DNA of 64,000 nucleotides. Source: Streptomyces griseus subsp. griseus. Its GTDB lineage: Bacteria > Actinomycetota > Actinomycetes > Streptomycetales > Streptomycetaceae. Shown here one piece after another: positions 35,046 to 43,875 of this stretch. The DNA lies in the NCBI RefSeq assembly GCF_003610995.1, contig NZ_CP032543.1, forward strand, positions 1,922,001 through 1,986,000, given 5' to 3'. Position 1 is the stretch's first letter. Every line of letters begins with the position of its first letter. The position numbers and the translations under genes were made by a program. Below the pieces are notes generated by a model, which saw only the letters and a list, made by a program, of their open reading frames with translations, did no database searches and was not told the origin of the DNA.

Positions 35046-37538
35046 CTACTCCGACTGACCGTCGGTGACCTCCACCCTGGTGGTCGCGCGGACGTCGGCC
35101 AGGGAGCGGGCGGCCTGGACCTCGTACGTGCCGGGGACCGTCCGCCAGCCGTACGCCTCCTCGTCCCAGACCTGGTACGCGCGCGCCTCGACGGGGACCG
35201 TGACCTCCACGCTCTCGCCGGGGGCCGCGGTGACCCGGGCGAAGCCGGCGAGCCAGCGGGCCGGGCGCTCGGGGGCGGTGGGGGCGGGTGCGGGGGCCAG
35301 GTAGATCTGGACGGTGTCGCTGCCGGGGCGCGGGCCGGTGTTGCGGACGCGCACGGTGACCGAGTCGGGGGTGGCCGTGACGGTGTCGTACTCCCAGGTG
35401 GTGTAACCGAGCCCGTGGCCGAAGGCGTACGCGGGGGTCGTGCCGGCCTTCTCCCAGGCGCGGTAGCCGATGAGGACGCCTTCGCTGTACGGGAGTTCGC
35501 CGTTGGTCGGAGTGGTGGCGGAGACCGGGACGTCGGCCAGGGCGGCGGGCCAGGTGGTGGGGAGGCGGCCGCCCGGCTCGTCCTCCCCGCGCAGTACGTC
35601 GGCGAGCGCGTGGCCCGCCTCCTGGCCGGGGAACCAGGTCAGCAGGACCGCGGCGACCTCGTCGCGCCAGGGCAGCTCCACCGGGGAGCCGGAGTTGACG
35701 ACGACGATCGTACGGGGGTTGGCGGCGGCGACCGCGTGGACCAGGGCGTCCTGGTGGCCGGGGAGGCGCAGGTCGGTGCGGTCGAAGCCCTCGGACTCGA
35801 CGCGTTCGGTGGTGCCGACGACCACGATCGCGGTGTCCGCGCCGCGGGCCGCCTCGACGGCCTCGGCGATCAGTTCGTCCGGGTCGCGGAGCGGGGCGAG
35901 GTGGACGAGCGAGAAGGCGACGCCCTTGAGCGGGTGGCCGGTTCCGGGGCCGGGGCGGTGGTTGAGGGAGACCCGGACGGGGGTGTGCGCGGTGAGGGGG
36001 AGGCGGCCGCGTTCGACCGGCTCGTTGAAGAAGGCGCCCAGCGGGTCGGTGCCGGGGGCGCGGTCCTGGGTGCCCTCGAAGAGGGGGTGGTCGTCGACGG
36101 TGAGGGCGAAGGAGCCGGTGCCCCGGGTGCCGAAGGTGTGCTCGCCGCTCTCGCGCGGGGTGAAGGTGCCGGTGATCTCGACGGTGTCCAGGGTGTCGTG
36201 GGTGACGCCGTCGGGCAGGTCGGCGCCGATCCACTGGATCTGGCCGCTGGGCAGCGGGACGGTGGCGAGGACGGTCCCCGCCGCGTCGCGGCAGACGGCG
36301 GTGAGGTCGAACCCGGCCTCCGCGATGGCCAGTTCGTCGCTGGGGTCGGCGCCGACGGCGTAGGTCAGCGCGCCCTCGGGAAGGGCGGCGGTGAGCCCGT
36401 CCAGCGGGGAGACCACATGGTCGGGGAAGACCAGGGCCGAGCCGCCGCCGAGCACCCGGGCGTCCCGGGCGAGCGCTCCGGAGAGGGCGACGGTGGTCCC
36501 GGGGGCGAGCGGGAGGGCGGCGGCCCCGTCGCGTACCTCGTTGCGTACGAGCACGAAGGAGCGGCGGGCGATCTCGCGGGCCAGCGCAGCGCCGTCCACG
36601 GGGGCGGGGAGGTCGGCGGCGGGCACGGCGGGCGGAGCCGACTCCAGGGCGCCGACCCGGGCGGCGAGCAGCAGGATGTTCCGTACGGCGATGTCGACGA
36701 TCTTCTCGTCCACCTCACCGGCCCGGACCGCGTCGGCCAGCGCCTCGCCGTAGACCGTGCGCGGGCCGGGCATCGCGGCGTCCAGCCCGCCGGTGATGGC
36801 GCCGACGGTGGTCCGGGCGGCGAGCCAGTCGGAGACGATGAAGCCGTCGAAGCCCCATTCGCCGCGCAGCACGGCGTTCTGGAGGTAGCGGTGCTCGGTC
36901 ATCGTGGAGCCGTTGACCTGGTTGTAGGCGGCCATGATGCCCCAGGGGTGGGCGTTCCTGACGATCCGCTCGAAGGGGGCGAGGTACAGCTCGCGCAGGG
37001 GGCGCGGGGCGACGACGTTGTTGACGGTGAAGCGGTCGGTCTCGGCGTCGTTGGCCACGAAGTGCTTGACGGTGGTGCCGACCCCGCCGTCCTGGACGCC
37101 CCGGACGTAGCCGGTGCCGATCTCGCCGGTGAGGTACGGGTCCTCGCTGTACGCCTCGAAGTGCCGGCCGCCGAGCGGGGTGCGGTGCAGGTTGACCGTG
37201 GGCGCGAGCAGCACATGGACGCCCTTGCGGCGGGCCTCCTGGGCGAGCAGCCTGCCCGCGCGGCGGGCCAGCTCCGGGTCCCAGGCGGCGGCGAGCGCGG
37301 TGGGCGAGGGCAGGGCGATCGAGGGGTCGGCGGCGGTCCAGCGGACGCCCCGGACCCCGATCGGGCCGTCCGACATCACCAGGGAGCGCAGGCCGATCGC
37401 GGGCAGGGCGGGCAGCGACCACAGGTCCTGGCCGGCCAGGAGGCGCGCCTTGTCGTCGAGGCCGAGGGCCGCGAGGGCCGCGTCGACGGCCTCCCGGCGG
37501 AGCGCCTTGGAGTTGCTGGTGCTGGACGCGGCTGCCAC
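35046..37538 (-). CDS. Glycoside hydrolase family 3 beta-glucosidase-like enzyme
   Basis: 830 residues. The (beta/alpha)8 domain carries KHFVANDAETDRF and the nucleophile Asp237 in GFIVSDWLA. A PA14-type insert lies at about 420-530 (TGTFTPRESGEHTFG...). The second domain has GTTERVESEGFDRTDLRLPG, with likely acid/base Glu, and ends in a fibronectin-III-like domain. No signal peptide is visible, so it is intracellular: it would cleave imported beta-oligosaccharides. The start is GTG 37538 with AGGAGG. It is divergent from a TetR regulator. Confidence 0.93.
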   Translation of the reverse strand: MAAASSTSNSKALRREAVDAALAALGLDDKARLLAGQDLWSLPALPAIGLRSLVMSDGPIGVRGVRWTAADPSIALPSPTALAAAWDPELARRAGRLLAQEARRKGVHVLLAPTVNLHRTPLGGRHFEAYSEDPYLTGEIGTGYVRGVQDGGVGTTVKHFVANDAETDRFTVNNVVAPRPLRELYLAPFERIVRNAHPWGIMAAYNQVNGSTMTEHRYLQNAVLRGEWGFDGFIVSDWLAARTTVGAITGGLDAAMPGPRTVYGEALADAVRAGEVDEKIVDIAVRNILLLAARVGALESAPPAVPAADLPAPVDGAALAREIARRSFVLVRNEVRDGAAALPLAPGTTVALSGALARDARVLGGGSALVFPDHVVSPLDGLTAALPEGALTYAVGADPSDELAIAEAGFDLTAVCRDAAGTVLATVPLPSGQIQWIGADLPDGVTHDTLDTVEITGTFTPRESGEHTFGTRGTGSFALTVDDHPLFEGTQDRAPGTDPLGAFFNEPVERGRLPLTAHTPVRVSLNHRPGPGTGHPLKGVAFSLVHLAPLRDPDELIAEAVEAARGADTAIVVVGTTERVESEGFDRTDLRLPGHQDALVHAVAAANPRTIVVVNSGSPVELPWRDEVAAVLLTWFPGQEAGHALADVLRGEDEPGGRLPTTWPAALADVPVSATTPTNGELPYSEGVLIGYRAWEKAGTTPAYAFGHGLGYTTWEYDTVTATPDSVTVRVRNTGPRPGSDTVQIYLAPAPAPTAPERPARWLAGFARVTAAPGESVEVTVPVEARAYQVWDEEAYGWRTVPGTYEVQAARSLADVRATTRVEVTDGQSE

Positions 37539-37609
37539 GGCCGTACCTCCTGGTCGAGTCCGGTGGACGCCTCCATGGTGACGCGCATACCGGCTGCTCG
37601 GTAGGTTTC

Positions 37610-37625
37610 GTTACTTTTCCGTTAC
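37610..37625. promoter_or_regulatory. Paired CGTTAC repeats between GH3 and tetR
   Basis: CGTTAC occurs at 37610-37615 and 37620-37625, exactly 10 bp (one helical turn) apart, in the 171-bp divergent gap. Possible operator for the TetR protein. Confidence 0.35.
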
Positions 37626-37709
37626 GTCATCGGAGGCGGGGCCGCCGACGACGTACGGTTCTGGTGAGCGGGACCGGCGTGGGGCCGGGCGGCAGGGAAG
37701 GGGCCGGCG

Positions 37710-38288
37710 ATGGCACGGGCCAGGAGCGAGGAGCGGCGGGCCGAGATCCTGCGGGCCACCTTCGAAGTCATCGCCGAGCGCGGCTACCGGGGCGCGACGC
37801 TGGGGGCGGTGGCCGAGCGGGTGGGCCTGACCCAGCAGGGGCTGCTGCACCACTTCCCGACGAAGGAGGCGCTGCTGGTGGCGGTGCTGGAGGAGCGGGA
37901 CCGCTGGGACACCGGCGGGGGCGGGGGCGAGGAGGGGGCCTGGCGGCTGGAGCTGCTGGGCTCGCTGGTGGAGTACAACGCGATGCGGCCGGTGATCGTG
38001 CGGACCTTCTCGGCGCTGCTCGGCGAGAGCGTGACGGAGGACCACCCCGCCCGGGAGTTCTTCACCCGCCGCTACACCCAGGTCCGGGCGGGCATGGCGG
38101 CCACACTGCGCGCCGAGTACGGCGACACGCTGCCGGGCGGTCTGACCCCGGAGCGGGCGGCGGTGCTGCTGGTGGCGGTGATGGACGGGTTGCAGTACCA
38201 GTGGCTGCTGGACCCGGAGGCGGTGGACATGCCGGGGGCGTTCGGGGACTTCCTGGGGCTGCTGAAGGGACCCGGGCCCTCCGGGTGA
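37710..38288 (+). CDS. TetR-family regulator, divergent from GH3
   Basis: 192 residues. HTH: RRAEILRATFEVIAERGYRGATLGAVAERVGLTQQGLLHHFPTKEALL, with the QQGLLHHFPTKE variant common in regulators of sugar genes. The C-terminal domain is helical with LLVAVMDGLQYQWLLDPEAVDM. ATG 37710 starts right after a GGGGCCGGCG leader. Probably represses or activates the adjacent glycosidase (divergent arrangement). Confidence 0.92.
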   Translation: MARARSEERRAEILRATFEVIAERGYRGATLGAVAERVGLTQQGLLHHFPTKEALLVAVLEERDRWDTGGGGGEEGAWRLELLGSLVEYNAMRPVIVRTFSALLGESVTEDHPAREFFTRRYTQVRAGMAATLRAEYGDTLPGGLTPERAAVLLVAVMDGLQYQWLLDPEAVDMPGAFGDFLGLLKGPGPSG

Positions 38289-38307
38289 CGCTCCCCCGAA
38301 CTCGCGG

Positions 38308-39087
38308 TCAGGCGGTCTTCTCCGGCACGGCGGGCGCGGCTCCGCCGCCCAGCGGGTCGACCAGGTCGCGGGCGAGGAGGGTGGCCCCGGCGACCGCTCC
38401 CGGCATCAGGAACACCGCGACGAACGGGACCAGGAACGAGGCGGCGAGCGGGACGCCGAAGCCGAGCACCAGCAGCCGGCGGCCACGCAGCAGACCGAGC
38501 CGCTTCTTCAGGACCAGCCCCCGGCGCTGGAGGGCCACCCCGGTCAGCTCCTCCGCCAGGAAGAAGCCGGAGACGCAGAGGCCGATCGCGGGGACGACGG
38601 TCTGGCCGACGACCGGGATGAAGCCGCAGGCGAAGAGGGCGATCCCGAAGAGGGCGACGCGCAGCAGGATGCGTACGGAGTCCCGGGCGGAGATCCACAG
38701 TTCGCGCCAGAGCGGCAGCCCCGACTCGTGGACCTCGCCGCCCTCGCTCCGTTCGACCTCCTCGGAGAGCGACTCGTAGAACGGCTGGCCGACCAGGAGG
38801 GTGACGGCGGTGAAGGTGATGACCGCGAGGAAGAGTCCGAAGACGAAGACGAACGCGGTCAGCGTGGTGCGGAGCAGGCCGAGCCAGGGCGAGGACCAGT
38901 CGTCGGCGAACGGGGTGGCCCAGGCGGCGAGGTCGTCGGCGCCGTAACCGAGTCCGACCAGGGCACCGGCGTACACGACCAGGGTGATCAGTCCGGGCAG
39001 CAGTCCGAAGCCGAACCACCGGCCGTGCCCGAAGACCCAGCTCTGCCCCTTCAACAAGTAGCCGAAGCCTGCCCCGAGATCGCTCAT
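38308..39087 (-). CDS. EI24/CysZ-like membrane protein
   Basis: 259 residues with about 4-6 hydrophobic segments. It opens MSDLGAGFGYLLKGQSWVFGHGRWFGFGLLPGLITL, the EI24 beginning, and has VGQPFYESLSEEVER in the first loop and CGFIPVVGQTVVPAIG later, both family landmarks. CysZ relatives import sulfate; many actinobacterial members are unassigned. The function is assigned only as membrane transport-like. Confidence 0.85.
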   Translation of the reverse strand: MSDLGAGFGYLLKGQSWVFGHGRWFGFGLLPGLITLVVYAGALVGLGYGADDLAAWATPFADDWSSPWLGLLRTTLTAFVFVFGLFLAVITFTAVTLLVGQPFYESLSEEVERSEGGEVHESGLPLWRELWISARDSVRILLRVALFGIALFACGFIPVVGQTVVPAIGLCVSGFFLAEELTGVALQRRGLVLKKRLGLLRGRRLLVLGFGVPLAASFLVPFVAVFLMPGAVAGATLLARDLVDPLGGGAAPAVPEKTA

Positions 39088-39169
39088 GGGCGTCAGCGTA
39101 CTGGCGTACGGAAAGCGGTGAGGACCGCACCCCGGAGCGGGGTGCGGTCCTCACGTCGAGGCGGTTCCG

Positions 39170-39598
39170 TCAGGCGACGGAGAGCTCGACCTTGATGTTG
39201 CCGCGGGTCGCGTTCGAGTACGGGCAGACCTGGTGGGCCTTCTCGATGAGCGACTGGGCGGTGGCGGCGTCGACGTTGGGGATGGTCGCGCTGATGGCGA
39301 CCTCCAGGCCGAAGCCGCCGGCCTCGGTCTTGCCGATGGAGACGGAGGCGGTGACCGTGGAGCCGGAGATGTCGGCCTTCTCCTGGCGGGCGACGACGCC
39401 CAGCGCGCCCTGGAAGCAGGCGCTGTACCCGGCCGCGAAGAGCTGCTCGGGGTTGGTGCCCGCGCCGCTGCCGCCCATGGCCTTCGGCGGGTTGACGACG
39501 ACGTCCAGCTGGCCGTCGTCCGAGGAGACGCGGCCGTCACGGCCGTTCTCGGCGGTGGCGACAGCGGTGTAGGCGACGTCGATCTTCTGGATGGTCAT
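39170..39598 (-). CDS. ohr: Organic hydroperoxide resistance protein
   Basis: 142 residues of the Ohr/OsmC fold. Reactive Cys61 in GYSACFQGAL and resolving Cys125 in HQVCPYSNATRGNI match Ohr rather than OsmC. It reduces organic hydroperoxides using lipoylated partners. ATG 39598 gives a full-length protein. A MarR-type gene lies 1.2 kb away, but is not an evident OhrR, because it lacks the N-terminal reactive cysteine. Confidence 0.93.
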   Translation of the reverse strand: MTIQKIDVAYTAVATAENGRDGRVSSDDGQLDVVVNPPKAMGGSGAGTNPEQLFAAGYSACFQGALGVVARQEKADISGSTVTASVSIGKTEAGGFGLEVAISATIPNVDAATAQSLIEKAHQVCPYSNATRGNIKVELSVA

Positions 39599-39697
39599 GA
39601 TGTGAGGGTTCCTCCTGTTGGTGCGCCGCGACTCGCGCCCACGACCGCGACGGCCTGGGACGAGCCTAACGCGTGACCGGGAGCGGCCGGGGGCGGG

Positions 39698-40717
39698 TCA
39701 GACGAGCGAAACGATCATCTTCCCGGTGTTCTCACCGCGCAGGAGGCCGACAAACGCGTCGTAACCGTTCTCGATGCCCTCGACCGTCGTCTCGCGGTAC
39801 TTCAGTTCGCCGGAGGCCAGCCAGCCGGCGACCTCCTCGACGAACTTCGGCTGGAGGTCGGCGTGGTCGCCGACGAGCATGCCCTGGAGCCGCAGCCGCT
39901 TGCCGATGATCAGCGCCATGTTGCGCGGGCCGGGGGTCGGCTCGGTCGCGTTGTACTGGGCGATCATGCCGCAGATGGTGGCGCGGCCGTGCACGTTGAG
40001 CGCGCCGATCGCCGCTTCGAGGTGGTCGCCGCCGACGTTGTCGAAGTAGACGTCGATGCCGTCGGGGGCGGCTTCCTTGAGCTGGTCGCGGACGGGCCCG
40101 TTCTTGTAGTTGAACGCGGCGTCGAAGCCGTACTCCTCGGTGAGGAGCTTGACCTTCTCGTCGGAGCCGGCGGAGCCGATGACCCGGGAGGCGCCCTTGA
40201 GCTTGGCGAGCTGGCCGACCTGGCTGCCGACGGCACCGGCGGCGCCGGAGACGAAGACCGCGTCGCCCTCCTTGAAGGAGGCGACGTCGAACAGGCCCGC
40301 GTAGGCGGTGAGTCCGGTCATGCCGAGCACGCCGAGGTAGGCGGAGAGCGGGGCGAGGTCGGGGTCGACCTTCACCGCGTGCTTGGCGGGCACGTCGGCG
40401 ATCTCGCGCCAGCCGAGGCCGTGCAGGACGTGGTCGCCCACCGCGAAGCCCTCGGCGTTCGAGGCGATGACCTCGCCGACCGCGCCGCCCTCCATCGGGT
40501 GGTCCAGCTGGAAGGGCGGGGTGTACGACTTCACGTCGTTCATCCGGCCGCGCATGTACGGGTCGACCGAGAAGAACTTGTTGCGGACGAGGATGCGGCC
40601 TTCGGCCGGAGCGGCCACGGCGGCCTCACGCAGCGCGAAGTCCTCGGCCTTGGGCCAGCCGTGGGGGCGGGCGACGAGGTGCCATTCGCGGCTGGACGTG
40701 GGAAGTGCTGCAGACAT
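39698..40717 (-). CDS. NADP-dependent MDR oxidoreductase
   Basis: 339 residues of the zinc-free medium-chain dehydrogenase/reductase family (leukotriene B4 dehydrogenase/curcumin-reductase type). KFFSVDPYMRGRMND near the N-terminus and the nucleotide-binding VSGAAGAVGSQVGQLAKLKG at about residues 155-175 are characteristic. It probably reduces enones or quinone-like electrophiles. GAGGAGAA lies upstream of ATG 40717. It is divergent from a MarR regulator with an AT-rich inverted repeat between. Confidence 0.92.
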   Translation of the reverse strand: MSAALPTSSREWHLVARPHGWPKAEDFALREAAVAAPAEGRILVRNKFFSVDPYMRGRMNDVKSYTPPFQLDHPMEGGAVGEVIASNAEGFAVGDHVLHGLGWREIADVPAKHAVKVDPDLAPLSAYLGVLGMTGLTAYAGLFDVASFKEGDAVFVSGAAGAVGSQVGQLAKLKGASRVIGSAGSDEKVKLLTEEYGFDAAFNYKNGPVRDQLKEAAPDGIDVYFDNVGGDHLEAAIGALNVHGRATICGMIAQYNATEPTPGPRNMALIIGKRLRLQGMLVGDHADLQPKFVEEVAGWLASGELKYRETTVEGIENGYDAFVGLLRGENTGKMIVSLV

Positions 40718-40770
40718 GGGCTCGGGTTCTCCTCAATGTCCTACGGGGGAAGCCTTACGGAAAAGCTTCA

Positions 40771-40811
40771 TGACATGAAACAACCGTGCACCTGAATATT
40801 TCATATTGTCA
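40771..40811. promoter_or_regulatory. AT-rich inverted repeat between oxidoreductase and marR
   Basis: TGACATGAAA (40771-40780) and TTTCATATTGTCA (40799-40811) are imperfect reverse complements in unusually AT-rich DNA. A minus-strand TTGACA (-35-like) lies inside. Probable MarR operator and divergent promoter region. Confidence 0.5.
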
Positions 40812-40834
40812 AGTAACTCGGTACGCTGGTCTCC

Positions 40835-41260
40835 ATGGCCACCCGTACAGACCCCCTGACCCTTGAGGTCGTCGACCTCATCGGCACCGTCGTGGCGCGC
40901 TACCACGAGGAGTACGACCGGGCCGCCGCCGAGCACTCCCTCACCGGGGCGCAGGCGCGGGTCCTCGGGCTGCTCGCGCTGGAGCCGACCCCGATGCGGA
41001 AGATCGCCGTCAAGCTGAAGTGCGAGCCGTCGAACGTGACCGGCATCGTCGACCGGCTGGAGACCCGCGGCCTGGTCGAACGCCGGCCCGACCCGGTCGA
41101 CCGCCGCGTGAAGGTGGCCGCCGCGACGGAGACGGGCGTGCGGACGGCACGGCAGCTGCGGGACTCGCTGAACTTCGCCCGGGAGCCGCTGGCCGGGCTG
41201 TCGGAGGCGGAGCGGACGGCGCTACGGGATCTGCTGCGGCGGATGCTGGGCGAGGGGTAA
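40835..41260 (+). CDS. MarR-family regulator
   Basis: 141 residues. The winged HTH is MRKIAVKLKCEPSNVTGIVDRLETRGLVERRPDPVDRRVKVAAAT, flanked by dimerisation helices. The only cysteine lies in the recognition region (LKCEPSN), so classical OhrR redox sensing is unlikely; control by a phenolic or quinone-like ligand of the divergent oxidoreductase is more probable (inference). ATG 40835. Confidence 0.93.
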   Translation: MATRTDPLTLEVVDLIGTVVARYHEEYDRAAAEHSLTGAQARVLGLLALEPTPMRKIAVKLKCEPSNVTGIVDRLETRGLVERRPDPVDRRVKVAAATETGVRTARQLRDSLNFAREPLAGLSEAERTALRDLLRRMLGEG

Positions 41261-41284
41261 CGCCTCAGCGCCCGCGCGGGGCCC

Positions 41285-42001
41285 TCACCGGCACCACCAG
41301 AGGAACGGCGTGCAGGTCGGCGACGGGGTCGGGGTGGGCGTCGGGGACCCGGACGGGTCGTCCGGCGGCGGGGGCGCCGGTGCCGTCGGCGGCTCCTCCG
41401 GCTCGCCCGGCCCCGGCGGGTCGGCGGGCGGGCTGTCGGAGGGGCCCGGAGTGGAGCCGGGTGAGGCGGTCGCCTCGTCCGGCTCCGGGGCCGAGGACGT
41501 CGTGGGCACGGTGGAGGCATCGGGGCTGGGCGACTCCCAGGGGCCGGACGCCGAGGCGCTGCCCGACGGGGAGGGGTCCTCGGGCTCGCCCACGCCGGAG
41601 GTGACCGGGCCCGGGTCCTGCGGCGCCCCGCCACCGGACGCGGAGTCCGGCACGGTCTCCTCGGGGCCGCGCGGTGCGTCCTGTACGAAGTCGGCGGCGG
41701 CGTCGTCCCGGCCGCCCGGCTCCATCGCCAGCTCCGCCAGGCTCAGCGCACCCGCCGCCAGGACCAGACCGCCCACCGCGAGCAGCACCGTACGGCCGCG
41801 TCTGCGGTGGCTGCCCCGCGCACGCCGGCGGGAACGGGTCGCGGGAGCGGGCGCCGCGGCTCCCTCGGAGGCGTCCCGCGCCTGCCCCGCGGGCGTCGGC
41901 GCGGGCACCGCGAAGGGGCCCAGTGCCTCGGCGGGAGTTCCGCACCCGGCGCAGGCCAGGGCTCCGTTGAGATGCCGTCGGCACGGGTGGCAGTAATCCA
42001 T
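41285..42001 (-). CDS. SCO2400-family zinc-ribbon membrane protein
   Basis: 238 residues. The N-terminus MDYCHPCRRHLNGALACAGCG has two CxxC pairs forming a zinc ribbon. A single membrane helix follows (RTVLLAVGGLVLAAGALSLAEL, about 70-92). The outside part is a long Pro/Ser/Glu-rich region ending TCTPFLWWCR. This matches the Streptomyces SCO2400 family, function unknown. ATG 42001. The zinc ribbon is on the cytoplasmic side if topology follows the positive-inside rule. Confidence 0.85.
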   Translation of the reverse strand: MDYCHPCRRHLNGALACAGCGTPAEALGPFAVPAPTPAGQARDASEGAAAPAPATRSRRRARGSHRRRGRTVLLAVGGLVLAAGALSLAELAMEPGGRDDAAADFVQDAPRGPEETVPDSASGGGAPQDPGPVTSGVGEPEDPSPSGSASASGPWESPSPDASTVPTTSSAPEPDEATASPGSTPGPSDSPPADPPGPGEPEEPPTAPAPPPPDDPSGSPTPTPTPSPTCTPFLWWCR

Positions 42002-42125
42002 GGCGCCCGCAGATTAGACATGCGCAGATCAGCAGAGGAAGCGGCCCAGGTGAGGATCCTGTGAGGAACGCCGGATTCCGCCAACAGCCGGTCCGATACG
42101 CCTGACCTGCGGGAAGATGGGCGGC

Positions 42126-42687
42126 ATGACCGCTCCCACCCCCTTCGGCCCCCGCGAGTTCCAGCTCGTCCTGCTCCGCAGGATGGCCGACCACCAGTCG
42201 GGTCGAGGACGCGCGCCAGGAGCTGAGCGCCTCGCTCGCCGATATGCGGGAGGCCAACCGCCGCTGGCAGGCCATGGTCCGCGCGCCCCGGGGGCGGGGA
42301 TCGCTGCGGCGCTACCGCTCGGTGCTCGGCGAGCCGGAGCTGACGCTGAAGCGCAGGGTCGGCGACCTGGAGTGCGAGGCGCTGCTCTGGCCGGTGCCGC
42401 TCTGGCCGGACCTCCGGTTCGAGGTGATGGCCGGGCCGGGCGGGGCCGTGTGGAACGAGTGGCTCGTCCGGGCCCCGGGCGCGGCGGGCCCCGAGCTCAC
42501 CTCCGTACCCTCGCTGCGCCCCTGGTCGTGCACCGTGGACGAGGTGGCCCGGGCGTTCCCCCCGGCGCGGCCGATGGAGGGCAGCGCGCCGACCCGCTGG
42601 GCCCTGGCCCTCACCGACCCGGACAGCGGGGAGGCGTACGTCGCCGAGTTCACCTGGGGGCTGTTCCAGCGGCTGCTGCCGGGGTGA
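42126..42687 (+). pseudogene. Conserved hypothetical gene split by a +1 frameshift
   Basis: The first 25 codons (MTAPTPFGPREFQLVLLRRM...) and the last 160 (VEDARQELSASLADMREANRRW...) are in different frames. The shift lies at a GGG run, 42200-42202; dropping one G joins them as MADHQS-VEDARQ with continuous heptad-like sequence. The rest is a compact soluble domain with ECEALLWPVPLWPDLRFEVM and WALALTDPDSGEAYVAEFTW. Either a real lesion or a read error. No function is known. An independent start at ATG 42244 would give a 147-residue protein. Confidence 0.65.
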
Positions 42688-42832
42688 GGCCCCGGGCGGC
42701 AGCTGGCGGGGCGTCAGCTCCTCCCCCTCGTACGGCGCATCCCAGCGCGCGCGCCCCGGCCGGGAACGCGACGATGCGATGAGAGGCCGGCTCCCGCCGG
42801 TACCCCCATCCGCGCTCTCGGGAGAACCTGCC

Positions 42833-43870
42833 GTGACCGTCAGCCTTGATCAGCTGCAGCGTTGCCACATCGCCGTCGATCTCGGGGCCGCGAGGACCCG
42901 TGTGTATGTCAAGGGGCTCGGGCTCGTCGTCGACGAACCGAGCGTCGCCGCAGTCAACACCCGTACCGGATCGCTCATCGCGGTCGGCGTGCTCGCCGAG
43001 CAGATGACCGGCCGCACCCCCGAGTACATCCGGGTGGTCCGCCCGGTCTCCGGCGGGACCGTCGTCGACATCGAGATGGCCCAGCGGATGCTGCGCCACC
43101 TCCTCGGTGACAAGCTCCGCCGCCAGCTGCGCCGCAAGCCGCGGCTGCGGGCGGCCGCCTGCATCCCCCACGAGGCCGACCCGCTGGCCCGGCGCGCCAC
43201 GGTGGAGACGCTGACCGGGCTCGGCGCCCGGCGGGTCGAGCTGGTGGACACCCTGATCGCGGCGGCTGCGGGCTGCGGGCTGCCGGTGGAGCAGCCGACC
43301 GCGACCATGATCATGGCGTGCGGGGCGGCGACCACCCAGATCGCCGTGCTCTCGCTCGGCTCCATCGTGACGGCCGTCCGCATCCCGGTCGGCGGCAACG
43401 CCATCGACGAGGCGGTGATCCAGTACCTGCGCCAGCACCACGCGCTGCTGCTGCCGAGCCAGTCGGTGCGCCCGCTGCAACTGGCACTGCACGGCAACGG
43501 CCTCCAGCTGACCGGCCCCGCCCTGACCGACATCCACGGGCGGGACGTCGCCACCGGCCTGGCCCGCTCGGTGCAGGTCGACACCGCCGCCGTACGGCGG
43601 GCCATCCACACCCCGCTCACCGCCGTCCTCGACGGGGTCGGCAAGGTGCTGCGGGAGTGCCCGCCCGACCTGGTGGCCGACCTCGCGGACCGCGGGATCA
43701 TGATGGTGGGCGGCAGCGCGCTGTTGCCGGGACTCGACGAGATGCTCCGCGACGCGACCGGCATGCCGGTGCACATCGCCGACCGCCCGGATGTGTGCTC
43801 GGTGCTCGGCCTCGGTGCGATGCTGGACGGAAAGATCCAGCCGATGGTCCTCAACCCGCTGGCTGGCTAG
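42833..43870 (+). CDS. mbl: MreB/Mbl-like rod-shape actin homologue
   Basis: 345 residues. Actin-fold nucleotide motifs: HIAVDLGAARTRVYV (phosphate 1), MIMACGAATTQIAVLS (phosphate 2, with normal DxGxxT replaced by CGAATT) and GIMMVGGSALLPGLDEML (adenosine). It also has PVSGGTVVDIEMAQRML. The altered phosphate-2 loop is typical of the more diverged Mbl copy in Streptomyces, which works with MreB in spore-wall synthesis. GTG 42833 follows GGGAGAA. The histidine kinase follows after 5 nt. The symbol is a best match, not proven. Confidence 0.82.
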   Translation: MTVSLDQLQRCHIAVDLGAARTRVYVKGLGLVVDEPSVAAVNTRTGSLIAVGVLAEQMTGRTPEYIRVVRPVSGGTVVDIEMAQRMLRHLLGDKLRRQLRRKPRLRAAACIPHEADPLARRATVETLTGLGARRVELVDTLIAAAAGCGLPVEQPTATMIMACGAATTQIAVLSLGSIVTAVRIPVGGNAIDEAVIQYLRQHHALLLPSQSVRPLQLALHGNGLQLTGPALTDIHGRDVATGLARSVQVDTAAVRRAIHTPLTAVLDGVGKVLRECPPDLVADLADRGIMMVGGSALLPGLDEMLRDATGMPVHIADRPDVCSVLGLGAMLDGKIQPMVLNPLAG

Positions 43871-43875
43871 TCCCG

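Noticed and set aside
35415..37604. 729-codon plus-strand frame over the GH3 gene
   Set aside because: Shadow; GH3 catalytic motifs are on the minus strand.
39170..41260. MarR gene as OhrR partner of Ohr
   Set aside because: It is divergent from the oxidoreductase, not from ohr, and lacks the N-terminal redox cysteine.
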